Positions 50,531 to 61,635 are shown, counted from the first letter of the stretch. The stretch is 64,000 nt of DNA from Proteus sp. FME41 (GCF_014897315.1 NZ_JABUYL010000002.1:234192-298191), one strand, 5' to 3'. The notes: a model not told the origin generated them from the sequence alone. Numbers and translations: made by a program.

Positions 50531-50866
50531 ATGCCTAAAATTGTATTTTTACCCCATAGCTCACTGTGCCCTGAAGGTGCTGTTGTTGATGCAACAGAAG
50601 GTGAATCAATTCTTGATGTTGCATTACGGAATGGTATTGAGATTGAACATGCTTGTGAAATGTCTTGCGCATGTACAACCTGCCACTGTGTGGTACGAGA
50701 AGGTTTTGATTCACTAGAAGAGAGTTCAGAGCTTGAAGACGACATGCTAGATAAAGCATGGGGTTTAGAGCCTGAAAGTCGCTTAAGTTGCCAAGCTAAA
50801 GTGACTGACGAAGATTTAGTTGTTGAAATTCCTAAATATTCGATTAACCACGCAAGAGAGCACTAA
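50531..50866 (+). CDS. fdx: [2Fe-2S] ferredoxin Fdx
   Basis: Fdx supplies electrons during Fe-S cluster assembly. The 111-residue adrenodoxin-type ferredoxin has ligands in [12 protein letters not shown] and a fourth cysteine in RLSCQAK. It starts two bases after the hscA stop. Confidence 0.97.
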   Translation: MPKIVFLPHSSLCPEGAVVDATEGESILDVALRNGIEIEHACEMSCACTTCHCVVREGFDSLEESSELEDDMLDKAWGLEPESRLSCQAKVTDEDLVVEIPKYSINHAREH

Positions 50867-50881
50867 TTTTAGGAGCCCAGC

Positions 50882-51076
50882 ATGAAATGGAGTGATACTC
50901 GTGAAATAGGGGAAGCATTATTTGATCTTTACCCTGACACTGATCCTAAGACTGTGCGCTTTACAGATATGCATCAGTGGATCTGTGATTTAGATGATTT
51001 TGATGATGATCCACAAAAATCAAATGAAAAAGTGCTTGAAGCGATCTTACTTGTTTGGCTTGATGAGTTTGAATAA
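50882..51076 (+). CDS. iscX: Fe-S assembly regulator IscX
   Basis: IscX is a small acidic protein that binds IscS and iron and tunes cluster assembly. The 64-residue product begins [22 protein letters not shown] and is close to the E. coli protein (66 aa). It is the last gene of the isc operon, 15 bases after fdx with an AGGAG ribosome site, and is followed by a terminator. Confidence 0.96.
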   Translation: MKWSDTREIGEALFDLYPDTDPKTVRFTDMHQWICDLDDFDDDPQKSNEKVLEAILLVWLDEFE

Positions 51077-51094
51077 TTGATTGCATAACAAATA

Positions 51095-51125
51095 AAAAAG
51101 ACTGGCTAAAATTGCCGGTCTTTTT
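51095..51125 (+). terminator. isc operon terminator
   Basis: AAAAAGACTGGC pairs with GCCGGTCTTTTT (one G-U pair) around a 7-base loop and ends in Ts. It closes the iscR-iscX operon and separates it from pepB. Confidence 0.88.
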
Positions 51126-51359
51126 GCATTATAGGGCTGAGCATTTAATTGACTAATCGATTTTAAAATACCTCCTAAGAGGGATGTTTTAGCGATTTGT
51201 TATGAGAGGTTTTTCGTAGAACACAGTGCAAGTACTCTTTATCACTGAATGATGATGGTGACTGCTTGGTTTTTGCAGTAAATTGATCACGCTAAAAGGC
51301 AAATATCTGGTAGTCTGAATAGGTTAACTGCCACCAAGTAATAATAAGTGAGACAATAA

Positions 51360-52655
51360 ATGAATAAACAAATTATGCCTATCATGCTGTCTAATGAACC
51401 TGCAGCAGCATGTTGGGGTGAAAGAGCACTAATTAGCACGAGCGAAACAGGCATGACCCTCCATTTAACGGAAGAAAACCGTTTAGGCGCTATTCAGCGT
51501 GGTGGACGTAAAGTTGATGGTCAAGGTATTCGCAATGTTGCACTTGTTGGTGATGGCTGGGATTTAGAACGTAGCTGGGCTTTCTGGTTAGGTTTTAGAG
51601 CACCTAAAGGGGCACGTTCAATCGAATGGCCACAACTCGATGACGCGGATAAACACGAATTAGAATCACGCATTCGCATCGTTGATTGGGTTAGAGACAC
51701 CATTAATACACCCGCAGAAGAGTTAGGGCCAGAACAACTTGCACAGCGCACAGTTGATCTTTTCTGTGGTCTTGATAAAGAAGATATTAGTTACAAAATC
51801 ACCAAAGGCGTTGATCTACGAGATCAGAACTATGCGGGTATTTATACGGTAGGTCGTGGTTCTTCTCGTGATCCAGTTTATTTAACACTTGATTTCAACC
51901 CAACCCAAGACAGTAATGCCCCTGTATTTGCTTGCTTAGTGGGTAAAGGTATTACTTTTGACTCAGGCGGTTATAGCATTAAACCTTCATCATCAATGAA
52001 TTCAATGAAAGCTGATATGGGGGGGGCTGCAACGTTAGCGGGTGCGTTAGCATTAGCCATTACTCGTGGTTTAAATAAACGTGTAAAACTACTGCTGTGT
52101 ATCGCAGATAACATGGTTAGCGGTAATGCCTTTAAGCTGGGTGATATTATTCGTTACCGTAATGGTAAATCAGTTGAAATTATGAATACAGATGCTGAAG
52201 GGCGTTTAGTATTAGCAGATGGCTTAATTGATGCAAGCAATATTGCACCAGAACTGATTATTGATGCCGCGACATTAACGGGTGCTGCTAAAGTTGCAGT
52301 AGGTAATGACTACCATTCAGTATTGAGTTTCGATGATAAATTAGCCACCGAGTTACTTGCCAGTGCTGAGCAAGAAAATGAGCTGTTCTGGCGTTTACCA
52401 TTAGCTGATTTCCACCGTAGCCAATTGCCTTCAAGTTTCGCTGATTTGAATAATATTGCGGCACCTTCTCATACTGCGGGTGCAAGTACAGCAGCTGCTT
52501 TCTTATCGCACTTTGTGTCTGACTATAAAAAAGGTTGGGTACATATCGATTGTTCAGCAACCTATAGAAAATCGTCTGTAGAACAGTGGGCAGCAGGTGC
52601 AACAGGTTACGGTGTCCGTTCTATCGCAAATCTGTTATTAGCAAAAGCAAAATAA
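51360..52655 (+). CDS. pepB: Peptidase B (M17 aminopeptidase)
   Basis: PepB is a cytosolic leucyl-aminopeptidase-type enzyme that degrades peptides. The 431-residue product has the M17 motifs [30 protein letters not shown] and [14 protein letters not shown], with the metal-binding Asp and Glu residues. It sits between the isc operon and sseB, as in E. coli. A run of eight Gs occurs in the ADMGGA codons (52019-52026). Confidence 0.95.
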   Translation: MNKQIMPIMLSNEPAAACWGERALISTSETGMTLHLTEENRLGAIQRGGRKVDGQGIRNVALVGDGWDLERSWAFWLGFRAPKGARSIEWPQLDDADKHELESRIRIVDWVRDTINTPAEELGPEQLAQRTVDLFCGLDKEDISYKITKGVDLRDQNYAGIYTVGRGSSRDPVYLTLDFNPTQDSNAPVFACLVGKGITFDSGGYSIKPSSSMNSMKADMGGAATLAGALALAITRGLNKRVKLLLCIADNMVSGNAFKLGDIIRYRNGKSVEIMNTDAEGRLVLADGLIDASNIAPELIIDAATLTGAAKVAVGNDYHSVLSFDDKLATELLASAEQENELFWRLPLADFHRSQLPSSFADLNNIAAPSHTAGASTAAAFLSHFVSDYKKGWVHIDCSATYRKSSVEQWAAGATGYGVRSIANLLLAKAK

Positions 52656-52682
52656 TAAACGTTATTAGATTTGGAGTTTGTC

Positions 52683-53108
52683 ATGGATGTATCTGAACAA
52701 TTTGAGACTCAAGAAATTGTTTCTGTTGAAGGTTCTTCTCTAAAATTAAGTGTACTAGAACCACAACCTGAAAAATTGACAATGGCATTAAGCGAATTTT
52801 TTGGTGAACATAAACCTATTCGTCGTGCTTTTATTGTTAATGCACAGGAGCAAGATAATGAAGACATATTTTATCTTATTGGTTTAGAGATAACTGGAAG
52901 CGAAGACGTTATTGCGCAGATACTCCCACACGCTGCAGAATCTGCTTTTGAATATCTAGAAGAAGGGCAATCCCTTGATTTTTGCTTTGTTAATAAAGAT
53001 GAAAAAGGGGTGAGTCATTTTATGATCCACCACGTATCACCTTTTTATCAACGTAAACTGGGCGGTTTCCTAAGAAAGGGTATTCCAATTGTTAATTTAA
53101 ATACCTAA
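52683..53108 (+). CDS. sseB: SseB-like protein, C-terminal domain only
   Basis: The 141-residue product aligns with only the C-terminal half of E. coli SseB (about 258 aa): KPIRRAFIVNAQEQ, KGVSHFMIHHVSPFYQRKLGGFLRK. The N-terminal SseB domain is missing, and pepB ends just 27 bases upstream, so there is no room for it. The ATG at 52683 has GGAG six bases upstream, which argues that this short form is expressed rather than a decayed gene. E. coli SseB raises serine sensitivity when overproduced; its biochemical role is unknown. Confidence 0.8.
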   Translation: MDVSEQFETQEIVSVEGSSLKLSVLEPQPEKLTMALSEFFGEHKPIRRAFIVNAQEQDNEDIFYLIGLEITGSEDVIAQILPHAAESAFEYLEEGQSLDFCFVNKDEKGVSHFMIHHVSPFYQRKLGGFLRKGIPIVNLNT

Positions 53109-53127
53109 TCACCTTCTCTAAAATTAG

Positions 53128-53158
53128 GCGATATCTCATCAGATATCGCTTTTTTTTA
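53128..53158 (+). terminator. sseB terminator
   Basis: GCGATATCT and AGATATCGC pair perfectly around CATC and are followed by eight or nine Ts. The remaining 230 bases to yfhM are AT-rich with no other gene visible. Confidence 0.92.
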
Positions 53159-53408
53159 TCCTATAATAGAGAATTGGCTAAATTAATAAATTGTTTTTAT
53201 ATTTACATAATATTTTGTTTTAAATGAACTTTATTTTTAAAGTAAAAATAAGGCGATTTCGTGCTGTAAAGAATTTCGTATGATTCGATAAAATATAGCC
53301 AATATTGTTACTTTTTATCTTATTAGAACAAAGAAAAATCTATATTATCACTGCCCGGCCTGCATAAAACATCGCATTATTCAGGGGTTGAATTTAAAGG
53401 AAATGGAT

Positions 53409-56400
53409 ATGAATCAAAACCAATTTAGACAATACACAGAAAAGAGAGGCTATCGTTGGTGTTCTCTTGCTGTTGTATTGGCGTCTGCGTTGGCACTGAC
53501 TGGTTGTGATGACAAAGCTGATGAAAGCTCGTCAACAACAGATAAAGCGCAAAATGTACAAACAACTGAGCAAAAAAATACTGTTCAAAATACATCGGAT
53601 ACAGCCACTCAAACTAGCGAAAAATCAGCAGTTACAACAAAAACGAATAATGAAACTGCATTAAAAAGCAAAGCAGTCCGTGATGAGTTGGCTATGCGTT
53701 TTGCAGGAAAAGAGGTCACTGTATTAGATGCATCTGAATTACAACGTGATGGTGCGAGCACCATGGTTGTTACTTTCTCTGTACCGCTTGATCCTGACCA
53801 AAAGTTTGATAATGTCATTCACCTTGTTGATACCAAAAAAGGGAAATTAGAAGGTGCGTGGGAATTATCAGACAATTTAATGGAACTGCGATTCCGTCAT
53901 TTACCCCCATCAACAGAATTAAATTTAACGATTGATGATAAAATTAAAGGCATTAATGAACGTACATTAACAACGCCTTTTAGCCAAAAAGTCACTACGG
54001 AAGAAATTTTTCCTTCAGTGGGTTTTACTAGCAAAGGCTCATTACTGCCACTGGAAGCCGCAGAAGGCTTACCGATCATTGCCTTAAATGTGGATCAAGT
54101 TGATGTTAATTTCTTCCGTGTAAAAGATGAACAATTGGCTCAATTCTTAACACAATGGGAAAGTCGTTCCAATATTAACTATTGGGAATCTGATGAATTT
54201 TTATCTCAAGCTGACTTAGTTTATACCGGCCGCTTTGAGCTAAATACAGAAAAAAATACCCGTGAAAATGTATTACTACCACTAAAATCAATAGATGCCC
54301 TGAAAAAAGAAGGTGCTTATATTGCAGTGATGCAACAAGCGGGTAAGTACTCTTATACAGTGCCAGCAACGGTATTCACATTTAGTGATATCGGGCTGTC
54401 GATGCACAGTTATCTTGATACACTAGATATTTTCACTCAATCACTTAAAAATGGTTCTGCGTTAAATAAAGTAGAAATTCGCCTATTAGATGAAAAAGGT
54501 GGTTTAATTTCGAAAACGCAAACTGATAGCCAAGGGCATGCCACACTTGAGAAAAGTGATAAAGCACGTTTATTAATGGCGATTCGTGATGGGCAAACCA
54601 GCATGATTGATTTGCGTAAACCTGCACTTGATCTTTCTGAGTTTGATATCGGTGGCCCTCAAGGTTATAGCAAACAATTTTTTGCCTTTGGTCCTCGTGA
54701 TCTTTATCGTCCTGGCGAAACCTTAATTGTTAATGCGTTACTGCGTGACGGTGACGGTAATCCAATTAAAGAACAACCTGTTAAAGTAGATTTACTCAAA
54801 ACAGACGGGCAAGTTTCACGTAGCTTTGTATGGCAACCAGAAAACGGACTTTATCAGTTAAAATTAGTTATTCCTGCTGATGAAAATACGGGCACACGTA
54901 CCTTACGTTTTGATATCGGTGATGGAACACCTCGATTCTATGAGTTCCAAGTTGAAGACTTTATGCCAGAACGTATGGCATTAGTCATCACAGGTAAAAA
55001 AGGTATTTTACTCAGTGGTAACGATGCATATTTTGATCTTGAAGGACGTTATCTTTACGGTGCGCCTGCCGCAGATAACCGTTTACAAGGACAAGTTTTC
55101 TTAAAAGCATCTCGTGAAGCGGTCAGTAAATTACCCGGTTATGAGTTTGGTGCAGTTAAAGACGAAAACTTCAGCCGTTTACTGGATGAGTTCGAGCTTA
55201 ATTTAGACTCTGATGGTCAAGGTGAATTAAGTGTTGATAGTGATCGCTATGCTGAGCTGAAATCGCCAATCAATATTATTTTACAAGCAAGCCTACTTGA
55301 AGCGGGGGGACGACCTGTCACTCGCCGTTACCAACAAGCCGTTTGGCCTGCCACACACCTAGCGGGTATTCGTCCAGTTTTCCCTAAAAAAGAAGTTTAT
55401 GATTACCGTACAGACAAATATAAATCAGGTTACAGCGTTGATGAAAACTCAATGGCTGAATTTGAAATTGTCTATACCGATCAAGACGGTAAAAAACTAC
55501 CCGCTAATGATCTTAAAGTGAAGTTTATCTATGAGCGCCATGATTATTACTGGCGTTGGTCTAGTTCGAATGGCTGGGAATCTGGCTATAACGAAAAAGA
55601 TCTACAAATGGATGAACAAACCGTCAAAATAGCCAAAGATGGCACTGCAAAAGTAGCGTTCCCTGTTGAATGGGGCTCTTACCGTATTGAAGTGGTCGAT
55701 CCTAAAACAGAATTGGTCAGTAGCTTACGCTTCTGGGCAGGTTATTCTTGGATGGATAATACAGGTGGAACTGGGGCAGTAAGGCCAGATCAAGTTAAAC
55801 TAAAGCTGGATAAAGAAGGTTATTTGCCGGGCGAGAAAGTGAAACTAAATATTGTTGCACCTCATCCGGGTAAAGGTTATGTCTTATTAGAATCCAGTAA
55901 TGGGCCTTTATGGTGGCAAGAAATTGATGTGCCAGAAAAAGGACTCGATGTTGAAGTGCCTATTAATAAAGAGTGGGCAAGACACGATCTCTATCTCACC
56001 TCTGTTGTCGTAAGACCGGGTGATACATCAAAACAAGCGACTGTAAAACGTGCTGTTGGTATTTTGCATTTACCATTACAAGATAAAAACCGTCGTATTG
56101 ATATTTCACTTGATGCGCCTGAAAAAATTCGTCCTAATCAGGATTTAAAAATCCGCATTAAAGCGAATCCAGTTGCAGGTCAGCCATTACCAGAAAATAT
56201 TAATGTTTTAGTTTCTGCGGTGGATACGGGTGTATTAAATATCACAGAGTACAAAACGCCCGATCCTTACGATGCTTTCTTTGGCCGTAAACGTTATAGC
56301 ATTGATCAATATGATGTTTATGGACAATTAATTGAAGGGCAAGGTCGTTTAGCCAATCTGCGTTTTGGTGGTGATGGTGGCGAAGCCGCTGCGCTATCTC

Positions 56401-58496
56401 GTGGTGGCAAAAAGCCATTAACAGATGTACAAATCATTGCTCAACAAACGGCACCTGTAAAATTAAATGCGCAAGGTGAGGGCGAGGTTTCTCTGCCTAT
56501 TCCTGAATTTAATGGTGAAGTACGTTTAATGGCGCAAGCTTGGACTGCAGATAAATTTGGTAGCCAAGAAGGTAAAGTGGTTATTGCTGCACCTTTAGTC
56601 ACTCAGCTTTCATTACCTCGTTTTATGGCAGGTGGTGATAATGCACTGTTATCTTTAGATTTAACCAATCTTACTGATGATGCACAGTCTATAACCTTAA
56701 ATTACACTGCATCAGGTTTGGTTGGATTAGGGGGGGCAGAAAGTAAAACGGTTTCACTGACAAAAGGTGAACGTACACAAATTCAAATCCCAGTAAAAGC
56801 GAAGCATGGCTTTGGTCAAGGTGAGTTCTCACTGTCTATATATGGTATTAAAGTACCCGGTGAAGAGATTAAACCTTACCACAACTCTTGGAATATTGGT
56901 GTACGCCCAGCTTATCCAGCAGAAACACTTCACTATGCAAGTACATTACAAGATGGTGAAACATGGCGTTTACCAACAGAGCTATTAAATCGCTTTAATA
57001 GCTCAACACTTGAAGGTGAATTATTACTGACAAGTCGCCCTCCATTACAAGTTGCACGTTATGTTAGAGAACTGTTTGCTTACCCTTATGGTTGCTTAGA
57101 ACAAACGGTCAGTGGGCTTTATCCATCGTTATATTCAACAGAGAAAGAGTTGAAGCAATTAGGGATTAAAACACAAACTGACGCAGATAGAAAAGTCGCT
57201 ATTGAGAAAGGTATTGCTCATCTGTTAACAATGCAAAAAGCGGAAGGCGGATTCTCTTTATGGAGCCAAGGTGGACGTGAAGAATATTGGTTAACTGCGT
57301 ATGCAACCGACTTCTTATTCCGCGCTTCACAGCAAGGCTATGCGGTTCCTGCAGATGCATTAAAACGTGCAAATGATCGCTTATTACGTTATTTACAAGA
57401 TAAAAGCTTAGTTAACTATGAATATGCTGTTAATCAAGATGCGGCTCGTTTCTCTGCAAGAGCTTATGCCGCGTTAGTGTTAGCGAATCAGCAGAAAGCA
57501 CCTTTAGGTGAATTACGTCGCCTTTATCTTGAACGTAATGAAGCTGGAAGTGGTTTAGCATTAGTTCAATTAGGTATTGCATTAAAACTGATGGGTGATA
57601 ATAGTCGTGCAGAGGGCTTAATTGCTGAAGGTGTCACAACAACCCGTAAATATAATTATGGATTGGGTGATTACGGCAGTGTTATTCGAGATCAAGCATT
57701 AATCATTGCTTTATTGAGTGAAAACAATCTTGAAACACAATCTCGAGATGCCAGTGTAATGACTTTATCGGATAACTTAACGGGGCGTGAATGGTTCTCA
57801 ACCCAAGAAAGTAATTCACTCTACCTTGCTGGGCGCTTCTTTATTAATATGGCAGAACAGCCTTGGGAAGTTGTGGTAAATCGCCAAGTCCCTGCAATTA
57901 GTAGTGATCGCGCTGTGAATGAAACATTAACATCAACACAGTTACAAGAAGGGTTAGAGTTAAACAACCGAGGTGGTGCCGCAATTTATTCTCGTATGAA
58001 TATCGTGGGCTATCCGAAAGTGGCTCCTGCTCCTTATAGCAATGTGTTAAATGTTCATCGTAGTTACTACGACTTGAAAGGCAATCGTGTTCACCCTAAT
58101 CGCTTACAAAGTGGTGAAATGCTGGTGGTGAAACTGGAAGTTTCAGCCGATAGAGATGTGCCAGATGCATTAGTTGTTGATTTATTACCTGCGGGTCTTG
58201 AAATCGAAAATCAAAACTTAGCATCAAGCAGTGCAAGCTTAAGCGACAGTGCCGCTGACTTGCAGGAGTTTATCGACGATATGGGTCAAGCAAATATCAA
58301 GCACCTTGAATATCGCGATGACCGTTTTGTTGCGGCCGTCTCTGTTGATAGATATCGTCCAACGACATTACTCTATTTAGCAAGAGCAGTGACACCAGGT
58401 AGCTATCAAGTACCCCCTCCACAAGTTGAATCTATGTATGTACCTTACTGGCGTGCAATAGGATCAACAGAAGCCAAGATTGATGTTGTTCCTTAA
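53409..58496 (+). CDS. yfhM: Bacterial alpha-2-macroglobulin lipoprotein
   Basis: This periplasmic protease trap anchored in the inner membrane is a colonisation and defence factor that probably protects the cell when its wall is breached. The 1695-residue product has a lipobox ALALTGC (Cys33), several macroglobulin domains and the thioester motif YGCLEQ (Cys codon at 57093). Residues up to about 110 form a Thr/Gln-rich linker. The start ATG 53409 follows AAAGGA; in-frame TTG and ATG upstream are less likely. pbpC follows, the usual partner in wall repair. Confidence 0.95.
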   Translation: MNQNQFRQYTEKRGYRWCSLAVVLASALALTGCDDKADESSSTTDKAQNVQTTEQKNTVQNTSDTATQTSEKSAVTTKTNNETALKSKAVRDELAMRFAGKEVTVLDASELQRDGASTMVVTFSVPLDPDQKFDNVIHLVDTKKGKLEGAWELSDNLMELRFRHLPPSTELNLTIDDKIKGINERTLTTPFSQKVTTEEIFPSVGFTSKGSLLPLEAAEGLPIIALNVDQVDVNFFRVKDEQLAQFLTQWESRSNINYWESDEFLSQADLVYTGRFELNTEKNTRENVLLPLKSIDALKKEGAYIAVMQQAGKYSYTVPATVFTFSDIGLSMHSYLDTLDIFTQSLKNGSALNKVEIRLLDEKGGLISKTQTDSQGHATLEKSDKARLLMAIRDGQTSMIDLRKPALDLSEFDIGGPQGYSKQFFAFGPRDLYRPGETLIVNALLRDGDGNPIKEQPVKVDLLKTDGQVSRSFVWQPENGLYQLKLVIPADENTGTRTLRFDIGDGTPRFYEFQVEDFMPERMALVITGKKGILLSGNDAYFDLEGRYLYGAPAADNRLQGQVFLKASREAVSKLPGYEFGAVKDENFSRLLDEFELNLDSDGQGELSVDSDRYAELKSPINIILQASLLEAGGRPVTRRYQQAVWPATHLAGIRPVFPKKEVYDYRTDKYKSGYSVDENSMAEFEIVYTDQDGKKLPANDLKVKFIYERHDYYWRWSSSNGWESGYNEKDLQMDEQTVKIAKDGTAKVAFPVEWGSYRIEVVDPKTELVSSLRFWAGYSWMDNTGGTGAVRPDQVKLKLDKEGYLPGEKVKLNIVAPHPGKGYVLLESSNGPLWWQEIDVPEKGLDVEVPINKEWARHDLYLTSVVVRPGDTSKQATVKRAVGILHLPLQDKNRRIDISLDAPEKIRPNQDLKIRIKANPVAGQPLPENINVLVSAVDTGVLNITEYKTPDPYDAFFGRKRYSIDQYDVYGQLIEGQGRLANLRFGGDGGEAAALSRGGKKPLTDVQIIAQQTAPVKLNAQGEGEVSLPIPEFNGEVRLMAQAWTADKFGSQEGKVVIAAPLVTQLSLPRFMAGGDNALLSLDLTNLTDDAQSITLNYTASGLVGLGGAESKTVSLTKGERTQIQIPVKAKHGFGQGEFSLSIYGIKVPGEEIKPYHNSWNIGVRPAYPAETLHYASTLQDGETWRLPTELLNRFNSSTLEGELLLTSRPPLQVARYVRELFAYPYGCLEQTVSGLYPSLYSTEKELKQLGIKTQTDADRKVAIEKGIAHLLTMQKAEGGFSLWSQGGREEYWLTAYATDFLFRASQQGYAVPADALKRANDRLLRYLQDKSLVNYEYAVNQDAARFSARAYAALVLANQQKAPLGELRRLYLERNEAGSGLALVQLGIALKLMGDNSRAEGLIAEGVTTTRKYNYGLGDYGSVIRDQALIIALLSENNLETQSRDASVMTLSDNLTGREWFSTQESNSLYLAGRFFINMAEQPWEVVVNRQVPAISSDRAVNETLTSTQLQEGLELNNRGGAAIYSRMNIVGYPKVAPAPYSNVLNVHRSYYDLKGNRVHPNRLQSGEMLVVKLEVSADRDVPDALVVDLLPAGLEIENQNLASSSASLSDSAADLQEFIDDMGQANIKHLEYRDDRFVAAVSVDRYRPTTLLYLARAVTPGSYQVPPPQVESMYVPYWRAIGSTEAKIDVVP

Positions 58497-58503
58497 ATCT
58501 TGT

Positions 58504-58529
58504 AGCCCTTTCTTTTGAAAGGGCTTTTT
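58504..58529 (+). terminator. Terminator or attenuator yfhM/pbpC
   Basis: AGCCCTTTC and GAAAGGGCT pair perfectly around TTTT and are followed by Ts. It lies 16 bases before pbpC, so it may lower pbpC expression relative to yfhM rather than separate the two fully. Confidence 0.85.
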
Positions 58530-58544
58530 CCTTTGAGTGATTGA

Positions 58545-60866
58545 ATGAAACTAGGATATAAACGCCTTATTGTTGTTATCATTATTTTTCTGCTAGCAAC
58601 GCCTATTTTAGCTTGGATTACAGATAAGATTTGGCCTCTCCCCGATCCTGAACCTCAAATTGCGACGATTGTGACAGCGCAAGATGGTACACCTCTTTGG
58701 CGTTTTGCTGATAAAGAAGGAGTGTGGCGTTATCATGTCAAACTTGCTGATGTTTCTCCTGAATATTTAGAAGCCCTAATTACGTATGAAGATCGCTGGT
58801 TTTATCAACATCCCGGTGTCAATCCGATGGCGATATTACGTGCAGCATGGCAGGACTTAAGCTCAGGAAGAATTGTGTCAGGGGGAAGTACATTATCAAT
58901 GCAAGTAGCTCGCCTTATTGATCCTCACTCTCGAACTTTAGGCGGAAAGATCAAGCAGCTTTGGCGCACGCTACAATTAGAGTGGTATTACTCGAAAGAT
59001 GAAATACTTGAAATTTATCTGAACAGAGCTCCCTTTGGCGGGACTTTAGAAGGTATTGGCGCAGCAAGTTGGGCTTATTTAGGTAAATCTCCCGCTGATT
59101 TATCCGCAGGTGAAGCGACATTAATGGCGGTATTGCCTCAAGCACCCAGTCGTTTGCGACCTGATAGATATCCTGAACGAGCTCAAGCTGCCCGTGATAA
59201 AGTGCTAGATAGACTGGCAGAATATCAGATATGGTCACAAGAAAAAGTTAGTGAAATCAAAGAAGAACAGATTCTATTAGCGCCAAGACAAACGCCACAA
59301 TTAGCTCCCTTGCTTGCTCGCCGTATGTATAATGAAAAGCGAGATCCTGTTATCACAACAACCATTGATATTAATATTCAACGGCAGCTTGAAGATATTG
59401 CAAACCAATGGAAATATCAGTTAGCAGACAAAACGTCTTTGGCTATTCTCGTTGTTGACCATACAGATATGAGTGTAAAAGGGTATGTCGGCTCTGCTGA
59501 CTTTAATGATAATTCACGTTTTGGTCATGTCGATATGATCAGCGCATGGCGCTCGCCGGGTTCAACATTAAAGCCATTTATTTATGCGCTTGCATTAGAT
59601 GAAGGGCTTATTCATGCAGAATCACTCTTACAAGATGTTCCTCGTCGATTTGATAATTATCGCCCCGGTAATTTTGATTCGGGTTTTAATGGTGCGGTAA
59701 GCGCCAGTGAGGCATTAAGTCGCTCTTTGAATTTACCTGCGGTACAACTAATCGAAGTCTATGGTGCAAAAAGATTTGCGGCAAAACTACGTCACAATCA
59801 TCTTGAAATGCGCTTTCCTTATGGTTCAGAGCCTAATTTAGCGCTAATTTTAGGAGGAACAGCAACACGAATGGATGAACTTGTTTCTGCCTTTAGTGCG
59901 TTGGCAAGGCAAGGGAAAACAGCACCTTTACGTTTTAAACCCGAACAAGTTATTGAAAATCGTGTGTTGATGTCAGCGGGCTCAGCGTGGATCACAAGAC
60001 GTATTTTAGCGGGAGAAGCAAGGCCACGACCTGATAGCGCAATCTCGCCAGTTGTTCCTTTAGCTTGGAAAACGGGCACAAGTTATGGTTATCGTGATGC
60101 ATGGTCTATTGGTGTTAATGCCCGTTATACCATTGGCGTGTGGGTAGGCAGACCCGATGGGTCACCTGTTGCGGGGCAATTTGGTTTTGCAACAGCTGTG
60201 CCTATTATGAATCAAGTCAATAATTTGCTAACAGGTTATTTCTATCAAAATAAGCAACGACCACCAACAGATTTACGCCCCAATAGCGTGTCAGCAGCAA
60301 CCATCTGTTGGCCGACAGGTAAAGCATTACCAAAAGAAGATAGTAATTGTAGAGTGAATCGTCGTAGTTGGATTTTAGATAATACCATTCCACCAACCTT
60401 ATTGAATGACAGTCAAGAAGGGCTATTAGGAATAAATGAAAAAATTTGGTTAGATAAAGAGGGGAAACGTACAGGGCCTAATTGCCCTAATGCGGAGCTA
60501 AAAGATATTGCATTGTGGCCAATTGCATTAGATGCGTGGTTACCTGAAAAAGAGCGCAGAGCCAGACGATTACCACCGATTTCTCAAACATGTCCACCCA
60601 TTAAAGAAGATAATATTCCACTGTTTATTTCAGGTATTCGTGCTGGCGATTTATTAAGGCCTTTACCTGGGGAAACTAACCTTGAGATAACCGTTTCTAC
60701 TCAAGGAGGAAGTGGTATGCAGTGGTGGTTTTTAAATGGTGAACAAATAGGGAAGACAGAAAACGGTGAAACGTTCTCTTATTTATTAGAAAAACGAGGT
60801 AAATACCAATTATCGGTGCTTGATCTAAGTGGTCAAACGGATATGGTTAATTTTATATTCCGTTAA
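58545..60866 (+). CDS. pbpC: Penicillin-binding protein 1C
   Basis: PbpC is an inner-membrane peptidoglycan glycosyltransferase with a penicillin-binding domain. The 773-residue product has an N-terminal anchor (about residues 8-25), the GT51 motifs EDRWFYQHPGVNP and GGSTLSMQVAR, the transpeptidase motifs SPGSTLKPF and KTGTS, and the C-terminal BiPBP_C domain. It is coupled with the alpha-2-macroglobulin gene, as in many Gram-negatives. Confidence 0.96.
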   Translation: MKLGYKRLIVVIIIFLLATPILAWITDKIWPLPDPEPQIATIVTAQDGTPLWRFADKEGVWRYHVKLADVSPEYLEALITYEDRWFYQHPGVNPMAILRAAWQDLSSGRIVSGGSTLSMQVARLIDPHSRTLGGKIKQLWRTLQLEWYYSKDEILEIYLNRAPFGGTLEGIGAASWAYLGKSPADLSAGEATLMAVLPQAPSRLRPDRYPERAQAARDKVLDRLAEYQIWSQEKVSEIKEEQILLAPRQTPQLAPLLARRMYNEKRDPVITTTIDINIQRQLEDIANQWKYQLADKTSLAILVVDHTDMSVKGYVGSADFNDNSRFGHVDMISAWRSPGSTLKPFIYALALDEGLIHAESLLQDVPRRFDNYRPGNFDSGFNGAVSASEALSRSLNLPAVQLIEVYGAKRFAAKLRHNHLEMRFPYGSEPNLALILGGTATRMDELVSAFSALARQGKTAPLRFKPEQVIENRVLMSAGSAWITRRILAGEARPRPDSAISPVVPLAWKTGTSYGYRDAWSIGVNARYTIGVWVGRPDGSPVAGQFGFATAVPIMNQVNNLLTGYFYQNKQRPPTDLRPNSVSAATICWPTGKALPKEDSNCRVNRRSWILDNTIPPTLLNDSQEGLLGINEKIWLDKEGKRTGPNCPNAELKDIALWPIALDAWLPEKERRARRLPPISQTCPPIKEDNIPLFISGIRAGDLLRPLPGETNLEITVSTQGGSGMQWWFLNGEQIGKTENGETFSYLLEKRGKYQLSVLDLSGQTDMVNFIFR

Positions 60867-61209
60867 ACTGAAAGAATAAGATAAATGAGAACTGAGTGAT
60901 TTTTAACTAAAATAAATGTTTTAATGAAAATAAAAGCATGTACTTGTGTGCGTGATTTCAGTTCTTTTTCATCCTTGTTTTTAAGTTTGAGCATAGAAAA
61001 GGGTAAAAATGTGATTAGAACGATAATTTATAACTTTTTTGCCACAGTTTTTTAAAAAAATAGGTATTCAATCTGTGCAATTTATTTTTATCCTCCTATA
61101 ATCGAGCCCTTATTTTTTGCAGGGAATGCGGTATTAATTCGTTTTTCCATGATCTGTGATAAAAGAGATAACAAAAGTTATCATTAATAAAATAATTTAG
61201 AGGTAAGGC
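60867..61209 (+). promoter_or_regulatory. ndk upstream region with -10 element
   Basis: No gene is supported in these 343 bases. A TATAAT at 61097-61102 lies about 100 bases before ndk, with a weak -35 candidate TGTGCA at 61074-61079 (17-base spacing). No clear terminator for pbpC was seen in the first part. Confidence 0.45.
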
Positions 61210-61635
61210 ATGGCTATTCAGCGCACATTTTCTATTATCAAACCAAATGCTGTGAAAAAGAACGTTATCGGTGCTATCTATCATCGTTTTGAAAGTGCAG
61301 GTTTTCGAATTATTGGCGCAAAGATGTTGCATTTAACACGTGAACAAGCTGAAGGCTTTTATGAAGAACACAAAGGCCGTCCTTTCTTTGATGGTTTAGT
61401 CGAGTTCATGACTTCAGGCCCAATCATGGTGCAAGTGTTAGAAGGTGAAAATGCAATTCAACGCCACCGTGATCTGATGGGTGCAACTAACCCAGATAAC
61501 GCATTAGCAGGCACATTACGCGCAGATTACGCTGACAGCTTTACTGAAAATGCAGTACACGGTTCAGATTCAGACGCTTCAGCGGCACGCGAAATCGCGT
61601 ATTTCTTCACTGAAGATGAAGTTTGCGCGCGCTAA
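61210..61635 (+). CDS. ndk: Nucleoside diphosphate kinase
   Basis: Ndk transfers the gamma phosphate between nucleoside triphosphates and diphosphates. The 141-residue product begins [14 protein letters not shown] and has the phospho-histidine motif NAVHGSDS (His117). An AGAGGTAAG ribosome site precedes the ATG. It lies between pbpC and rlmN, as in E. coli. Confidence 0.98.
   Translation: MAIQRTFSIIKPNAVKKNVIGAIYHRFESAGFRIIGAKMLHLTREQAEGFYEEHKGRPFFDGLVEFMTSGPIMVQVLEGENAIQRHRDLMGATNPDNALAGTLRADYADSFTENAVHGSDSDASAAREIAYFFTEDEVCAR

Noticed and set aside
52019..52026. Run of eight Gs in pepB as a phase-variation site
   Set aside because: The run falls in conserved MGGA codons, so amino-acid constraint explains part of it; it is weaker than the nine-G run in rseC.
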